Shown here: positions 9,195 through 12,936 of the stretch, piece after piece | How the letters are laid out: the number at the start of each line of letters is the position of its first letter | Numbering within the stretch: the first letter of the stretch is position 1 | DNA from: Moraxellaceae bacterium | GTDB lineage: Bacteria; Pseudomonadota; Gammaproteobacteria; Pseudomonadales; Ketobacteraceae | DNA length: 12,936 nucleotides | Reading direction: 5' to 3' | NCBI GenBank assembly: GCA_002402125.1 | Contig: NVVG01000101.1 | Coordinates: 2,616-15,551, forward strand | Notes under the pieces: model-generated | What the model saw: the letters and a program-made list of their open reading frames with translations, nothing else | What the model was told of the DNA's origin: nothing | Database searches by the model: none | Position numbers and translations under genes: made by a program

Positions 9195-10571
9195 ATGGAT
9201 TTAAACGTTGTTATCTTAGCCGCCGGTAAGGGAACTCGCATGAAGTCGAAGTTGCCTAAGGTATTACAGCCGCTAGCCAAAAAGCCATTGCTTTCTCATG
9301 TGTTGGAGACATCGGAACATATTGACGCAGATAATATCACCATCGTTTATGGCCATGGCGGGCAAGAGGTTCGAGAAGTGATTGATGGCTTGCATCCTGA
9401 GCTGCCATTATCGTGGATTGAGCAAACCGAACAGCTAGGCACCGGGCACGCGGTAAAGGTAGCGTTGCCTGAACTTAAAGCAGGCACAAGAACTCTGATT
9501 TTGTACGGTGATGTACCTTTGATTTCTGAGCAAACGCTACAAAATTTCATCGGCTCTACGGATGAGCAAGGTTGTGGTTTGCTTACTATACGACTGGAAA
9601 ATCCTCAGGGTTACGGACGTATTATCCGTGATACCAATGATCAAGTGACTGCGATTGTTGAAGAAAAAGACGCATCAGAAAGCCAGAAACAGGTTAATGA
9701 GGTCAACACCGGCATCATGTTAGTCAACAGTGATCTATTGCACCGCTGGTTGCCTACCTTGAGCGATAATAATTCCCAAGGTGAATATTATTTGACTGAT
9801 ATCGTTAAGATGGCGTCTGCTGAGGGTATTAGCGTACAAGCTACCGTCGCTACCAATCGTATGGAAGTTGAAGGTGTTAACGACAAAATCCAACTGAGTA
9901 AACTAGAGCGCTTGTATCAACAGAATCGCGCCGAAATATTGATGCGAGAGGGTGCTATTTTTGCCGATGCGTCACGGTTTGATATTCGCGGCGAGCTAAC
10001 CGTTGGCGCCGATTGTTTTATCGATGTAAATGCCGTCTTCGAAGGCAAGGTGACCTTGGGCGATAATTGTATGATTGGCCCAAATTGCTACATCATTAAT
10101 AGTAGCATTGGTGACAACGCGGTAATTCGAGCCAACACCGTTATAGAAGACTCTCTCATTGGCAGTGAAGCAGACATTGGCCCCTTTGCCCGCATTAGGC
10201 CCGGTACCATTACCGAAGCAAAAGTAAAGATTGGCAATTTTGTTGAGACTAAAAAAAGTTACATCAACGAAGGCAGCAAGATAAATCATCTAACTTATAT
10301 TGGTGACGCCGAAATTGGCAAAGGTGTGAATGTGGGTGCCGGAACCATTACCTGTAACTATGACGGTGCTAATAAACATAAAACCATTATTGGCGATAAA
10401 GCCTTTATTGGTTCGAATACTTCCCTTGTAGCACCGATAAATATTGGCGAAGGTGCAACTATTGGCGCTGGATCAACGGTGTCAACTAATGCAAAGGCAA
10501 ATGCATTAACGGTAACTCGAGCCAAACAATTAACCATTACCAGTTGGCAGCGGCCGACCAAGAAAAAATAG
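9195..10571 (+). CDS. glmU: Bifunctional GlmU: GlcN-1-P acetyltransferase / GlcNAc-1-P uridylyltransferase
   Basis: This 458-aa cytoplasmic enzyme (E. coli 456) makes the last two steps to UDP-GlcNAc, the precursor of peptidoglycan and LPS. The N-terminal uridylyltransferase domain (about 1-228) has the nucleotide-binding LAAGKGTRMKSKLPKVL (8-24) and YGDVPL (104-109, metal-site D106). The C-terminal left-handed beta-helix (about 252-458) shows hexapeptide repeats of the form [IV]GxxxxI. H365 in INHLTYIGDAEIG is the acetyltransferase catalytic residue (E. coli H363), and GAGTITCNYDG follows it. AAGGA at 9182-9186 supports the ATG. Because a strong terminator precedes it, glmU probably has its own promoter. 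Only an isolated -10-like TATACT (9130-9135) is visible, with no good -35. Confidence 0.97.
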   Translation: MDLNVVILAAGKGTRMKSKLPKVLQPLAKKPLLSHVLETSEHIDADNITIVYGHGGQEVREVIDGLHPELPLSWIEQTEQLGTGHAVKVALPELKAGTRTLILYGDVPLISEQTLQNFIGSTDEQGCGLLTIRLENPQGYGRIIRDTNDQVTAIVEEKDASESQKQVNEVNTGIMLVNSDLLHRWLPTLSDNNSQGEYYLTDIVKMASAEGISVQATVATNRMEVEGVNDKIQLSKLERLYQQNRAEILMREGAIFADASRFDIRGELTVGADCFIDVNAVFEGKVTLGDNCMIGPNCYIINSSIGDNAVIRANTVIEDSLIGSEADIGPFARIRPGTITEAKVKIGNFVETKKSYINEGSKINHLTYIGDAEIGKGVNVGAGTITCNYDGANKHKTIIGDKAFIGSNTSLVAPINIGEGATIGAGSTVSTNAKANALTVTRAKQLTITSWQRPTKKK

Positions 10572-10607
10572 TATTAGCACTAATCGGAATATTTAGCAGT
10601 TACTTTT

Positions 10608-10647
10608 CATACCTACTATTTATAGCGACCATTTTATAGCAACCATT
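10608..10647. repeat. Short direct repeats upstream of glmS
   Basis: TATAGCGACCATT (10621-10633) is repeated with one mismatch as TATAGCAACCATT (10635-10647). A weaker third copy (9 of 13 matches) lies directly before them at 10608-10620. The spacings are 13 and 14 bp. The unit has no clear sequence likeness to the 13-bp repeats before parB, although the period is the same. It may be a regulator-binding array or a chance duplication. Confidence 0.5.
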
Positions 10648-10652
10648 GTTGC
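10639..10652 (+). other. Hairpin just before the glmS ribosome binding site
   Basis: GCAAC (10639-10643) pairs with GTTGC (10648-10652) around CATT. The right arm ends four bases before the AGGA ribosome binding site (10656-10659). The stem overlaps the second direct repeat. A role in translational control of glmS is possible but unproven, and no match to a GlmZ-type sRNA target could be shown by eye. Confidence 0.4.
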
Positions 10653-10665
10653 AACAGGAAAAAAT

Positions 10666-12492
10666 ATGTGCGGAATCGTTGGTGCAGTCTCAACTCGTAA
10701 AATTGCCCCCATATTATTGGAAGGACTCAAACGCCTAGAGTATCGTGGTTATGATTCAGCGGGCATCGCCCAATTAGCTGAAGGCCAGGACATCGAGCGT
10801 ATTCGATGCCAAGGTAAAGTGAAAGGTTTAGATGATTTGGTATTGGCCAGCACCTATCCTGGTGTCGTTGGTATTGCGCATACTCGTTGGGCAACTCACG
10901 GGGTGCCTAGTATTGAAAATGCTCATCCCCATATGTCTAGCGGTGAAGTTGCCATCGTGCACAACGGCATTATCGAGAACCACGAAACCTTACGTAAACA
11001 GTTACAAGCTGCCGGTTATGAATTTACTTCTGAAACAGACACCGAAGTTGTTGCGCACCTATTACACAGTGAATATCAGAAAAACCCCGATCTACTAAAA
11101 GCCCTACGTGCTACCGTTGATCAACTGGATGGTGCTTATGCACTAGGTGTTATGCATAAAAGCGAACCCAATCGATTGGTATGTAGCCGCGCTGGCAGTC
11201 CATTAGTATTAGGTATCGGCATCGGCGAGAATTTTATTGCCTCCGACCAATTAGCCTTGTTGCCGGTTACCAATCGATTTGTATTTTTGGAAGAGGGCGA
11301 TTTTGCCGATTTGCATTTAGATTCCGTTGTCATTGAAGATATCAACGGTGAGGTAGTAGAGCGCCCAATTCGCGAAGACGTAGGCAGTGCAGGTATTGCA
11401 GAAAAAGGCGAATATCGTCACTTCATGATGAAAGAGATTTTCGAACAACCGACCTCGGTGCGTTCTACTTTAGATGGTCGAATCATCGATGGGCTGGTTA
11501 ATTTGGCAGAGTTTGGTCCTCAAGCCGAGACACTGTTCAGTAAAGTTGAAGGTATTCAGATTATCGCCTGTGGCACCAGTTATCATTCGGGAATGGTGGC
11601 AAAATATTGGTTTGAGTCTATTGCTGGCCTGCAATGCAATGTCGAAGTGGCTTCAGAATTTCGCTATCGGGATTCGGTGGTTCGCCCCAATACATTATTT
11701 GTGACCATTTCTCAATCCGGTGAAACCGCCGATACCTTAGCGGCACTGCGTGACGCCAAGGGATATTTGGGATCACTAACAATCTGTAATGTACCGGATA
11801 GTTCCTTGGTACGAGAATCGGATATGGCATTTATGACCAAGGCCGGTACCGAAATAGGTGTTGCATCGACAAAAGCCTTTACCACCCAACTAGTCTCATT
11901 ATTTTTATTTATGGTGGCTGTCGGGCGTTTTAATAAAGTCTCAGAGCAGCAAGAAAAAGCATTGCTCGCCAACATGGCGCAGCTGCCAGATCTGATTCAA
12001 CAAACCTTAGGTTTGAATGACGCCATCGAAGCAATGGCACCACTGTTCAGTGAAAAAAACCACGCGTTGTTTTTGGGTCGCGGTATTCAGTATCCAATCG
12101 CGATGGAAGGTGCCTTAAAACTAAAAGAAATTTCCTATATTCATGCCGAAGCCTATCCAGCGGGTGAACTAAAACACGGACCTTTAGCATTGGTGGATAA
12201 AGAGATGCCAATAGTTGCGGTAGCACCATCGGATAGTTTATTGGAAAAATTAAAGTCCAACTTACAAGAAGTGCGAGCCCGTGGTGGTGAGTTGTTTATT
12301 TTTCAAGATTCAAAAGCCGGAGTTGCTCCTGAACCCGATGTACATGTGATGGATTTACCAGCAGTGGATGAGGTATTAGCGCCCATCATATATACCATTC
12401 CGCTACAGCTACTGTCTTATCATGTGGCCATTATCAAAGGTACAGATGTAGACCAGCCGAGAAACTTGGCTAAATCGGTGACGGTAGAATAA
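10666..12492 (+). CDS. glmS: Glutamine-fructose-6-phosphate aminotransferase (isomerising)
   Basis: This 608-aa enzyme (E. coli 609) converts fructose-6-phosphate and glutamine to glucosamine-6-phosphate, the first step of amino-sugar synthesis. The N-terminal class II glutaminase domain (about 2-240) starts MCGIVGAV, where C2 becomes the N-terminal nucleophile. [18 protein letters not shown] and HNGIIENH are also present. Two SIS sugar-isomerase domains follow: the first around 295-430 with CGTSYHSG and SQSGETADT, the second around 460-600 with [20 protein letters not shown] (E488, H504). The C-terminus [13 protein letters not shown] contains K603, the fructose-6-phosphate Schiff-base lysine. 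The ATG at 10666 has AGGA at 10656-10659. It directly follows glmU, with no regulator gene between them, unlike the Pseudomonas arrangement. No glmS ribozyme leader is present: only 94 bases separate the genes. Confidence 0.98.
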   Translation: MCGIVGAVSTRKIAPILLEGLKRLEYRGYDSAGIAQLAEGQDIERIRCQGKVKGLDDLVLASTYPGVVGIAHTRWATHGVPSIENAHPHMSSGEVAIVHNGIIENHETLRKQLQAAGYEFTSETDTEVVAHLLHSEYQKNPDLLKALRATVDQLDGAYALGVMHKSEPNRLVCSRAGSPLVLGIGIGENFIASDQLALLPVTNRFVFLEEGDFADLHLDSVVIEDINGEVVERPIREDVGSAGIAEKGEYRHFMMKEIFEQPTSVRSTLDGRIIDGLVNLAEFGPQAETLFSKVEGIQIIACGTSYHSGMVAKYWFESIAGLQCNVEVASEFRYRDSVVRPNTLFVTISQSGETADTLAALRDAKGYLGSLTICNVPDSSLVRESDMAFMTKAGTEIGVASTKAFTTQLVSLFLFMVAVGRFNKVSEQQEKALLANMAQLPDLIQQTLGLNDAIEAMAPLFSEKNHALFLGRGIQYPIAMEGALKLKEISYIHAEAYPAGELKHGPLALVDKEMPIVAVAPSDSLLEKLKSNLQEVRARGGELFIFQDSKAGVAPEPDVHVMDLPAVDEVLAPIIYTIPLQLLSYHVAIIKGTDVDQPRNLAKSVTVE

Positions 12493-12520
12493 ACGAATTG
12501 GGATATCCAGACTAATTTGT
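12455..12520 (+). other. Conserved attTn7 target at the glmS 3' end, apparently unoccupied
   Basis: The last codons of glmS ([13 protein letters not shown] then stop) are the sequence recognised by TnsD-type proteins of Tn7 elements. Insertion normally occurs about 25 bp past the stop, here near 12517. No Tn7-like end, tns gene or target duplication is seen up to 12637, so the site looks empty. The 145-bp gap to the next gene (12493-12637) otherwise holds only weak inverted repeats: TAGCC 12533-12537 with GGCTA 12557-12561, and ATAGC 12609-12613 with GCTAT 12617-12621. There is no convincing terminator. Confidence 0.55.
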
Positions 12521-12637
12521 CGAATGAGTTGGTAGCCATTCTGCGTATGACAGGCAGGCTAAGTGCAGGGCTCAGTATATCTGCCGAAGTATTGATTCGC
12601 GAGCAAACATAGCAAAGCTATCTTCTTGGCTAACCCG

Positions 12638-12936
12638 TTATTCAACCGCTTGTTCTATAAATACCGTTGCCATCGACTTTGCTAATGCCGCCGCATTTTT
12701 ATCGTTGCTGACATAAGCGTTAACGATGGCACCTTCTAATAGCAAATTGAGTTGCTGAGCTAGCAAGTCCGGATCTTTGGCTCCAGCTTGTTCGGCAAGG
12801 CCTTTTATATAGTCACGTACCAGGCGTTTGTGCTCAGCACAGATAATGTGATTTGGATTATCATGGTCTGCAAATTCGGCCGCAGCATTAATAAACATAC
12901 AACCGGAAAAATTCTTTTCCGCAAACCAAACCCCGA
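12638..12936 (-). CDS. TetR/AcrR-family transcriptional regulator (C-terminal part, cut by the right edge)
   Basis: At least 99 residues are readable on the minus strand up to the window edge, because the frame stays open upstream of the ATG at 12898. The start and the DNA-binding HTH lie outside. The visible part includes WFAEKNFSGCMFINAAAEFADHDNP and AEHKRLVRDYIKGLAEQAGAKDP, followed by LLLEGAIVNAYV. The GC[ML][FL][IV]N segment and the following helices are typical of the ligand-binding and dimerisation domain of TetR-family repressors. It is convergent with glmS across 145 bp. The regulated target cannot be told from this window; it may lie upstream of the gene, to the right. Confidence 0.8.
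   Translation of the reverse strand, partial: GVWFAEKNFSGCMFINAAAEFADHDNPNHIICAEHKRLVRDYIKGLAEQAGAKDPDLLAQQLNLLLEGAIVNAYVSNDKNAAALAKSMATVFIEQAVE

Noticed and set aside
12609..12621. ATAGC-AAA-GCTAT as a glmS or tetR terminator
   Set aside because: It is a five-base AT-rich stem with a three-base loop and no U-run on either strand.

Overview
The window is a conserved chromosomal block of a gammaproteobacterium. The order is parA (soj, 3' part) - parB (spo0J) - atpI - atpB-E-F-H-A-G-D-C - glmU - glmS, followed by a convergent TetR-type regulator cut by the right edge. In gammaproteobacteria this block normally sits close to the chromosomal origin. The protein sequences closely resemble E. coli and Pseudomonas orthologues. 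The moderate GC, the TetR neighbour and the direct glmU-glmS adjacency suggest a marine or environmental lineage (Oceanospirillales, Cellvibrionales or Alteromonadales type). That placement is inference only.

Layout. Positions 1-540 hold the C-terminal part of ParA. A 215-bp gap follows and contains a degenerate 13-bp tandem repeat array (582-672). ParB is at 757-1671. The 297-bp gap 1672-1968 carries AT-rich inverted repeats and a good sigma70-type promoter (1873-1901) for the atp operon. The operon runs from 1969 to 9062 with all nine cistrons intact and ends at a strong intrinsic terminator (9097-9125). Several ATP synthase starts are better placed downstream of the longest open frame: atpB at 2405, atpA at 4695 and atpD at 7216. 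glmU (9195-10571) and glmS (10666-12492) follow in the same direction. The 3' end of glmS is the conserved Tn7 target and looks unoccupied. The TetR-family gene reads back toward glmS.

Function. ParA and ParB segregate the origin region. AtpI helps assemble the c-ring. AtpBEF (a, b, c) form the proton-conducting Fo part and AtpHAGDC (delta, alpha, gamma, beta, epsilon) the F1 part of the ATP synthase. GlmS makes glucosamine-6-phosphate and GlmU makes UDP-GlcNAc for peptidoglycan and LPS; GlmM, which acts between them, is not in the window.

I found no new defence, mobile or biosynthetic system; the genes are ordinary housekeeping genes. The parts worth a second look are non-coding: the 13-bp array before parB, a second short repeat set with a hairpin before glmS, and hairpins at atpE/atpF and atpA/atpG. 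The ribosome-binding-site strengths loosely follow subunit stoichiometry. AtpA also has one unusual P-loop residue.
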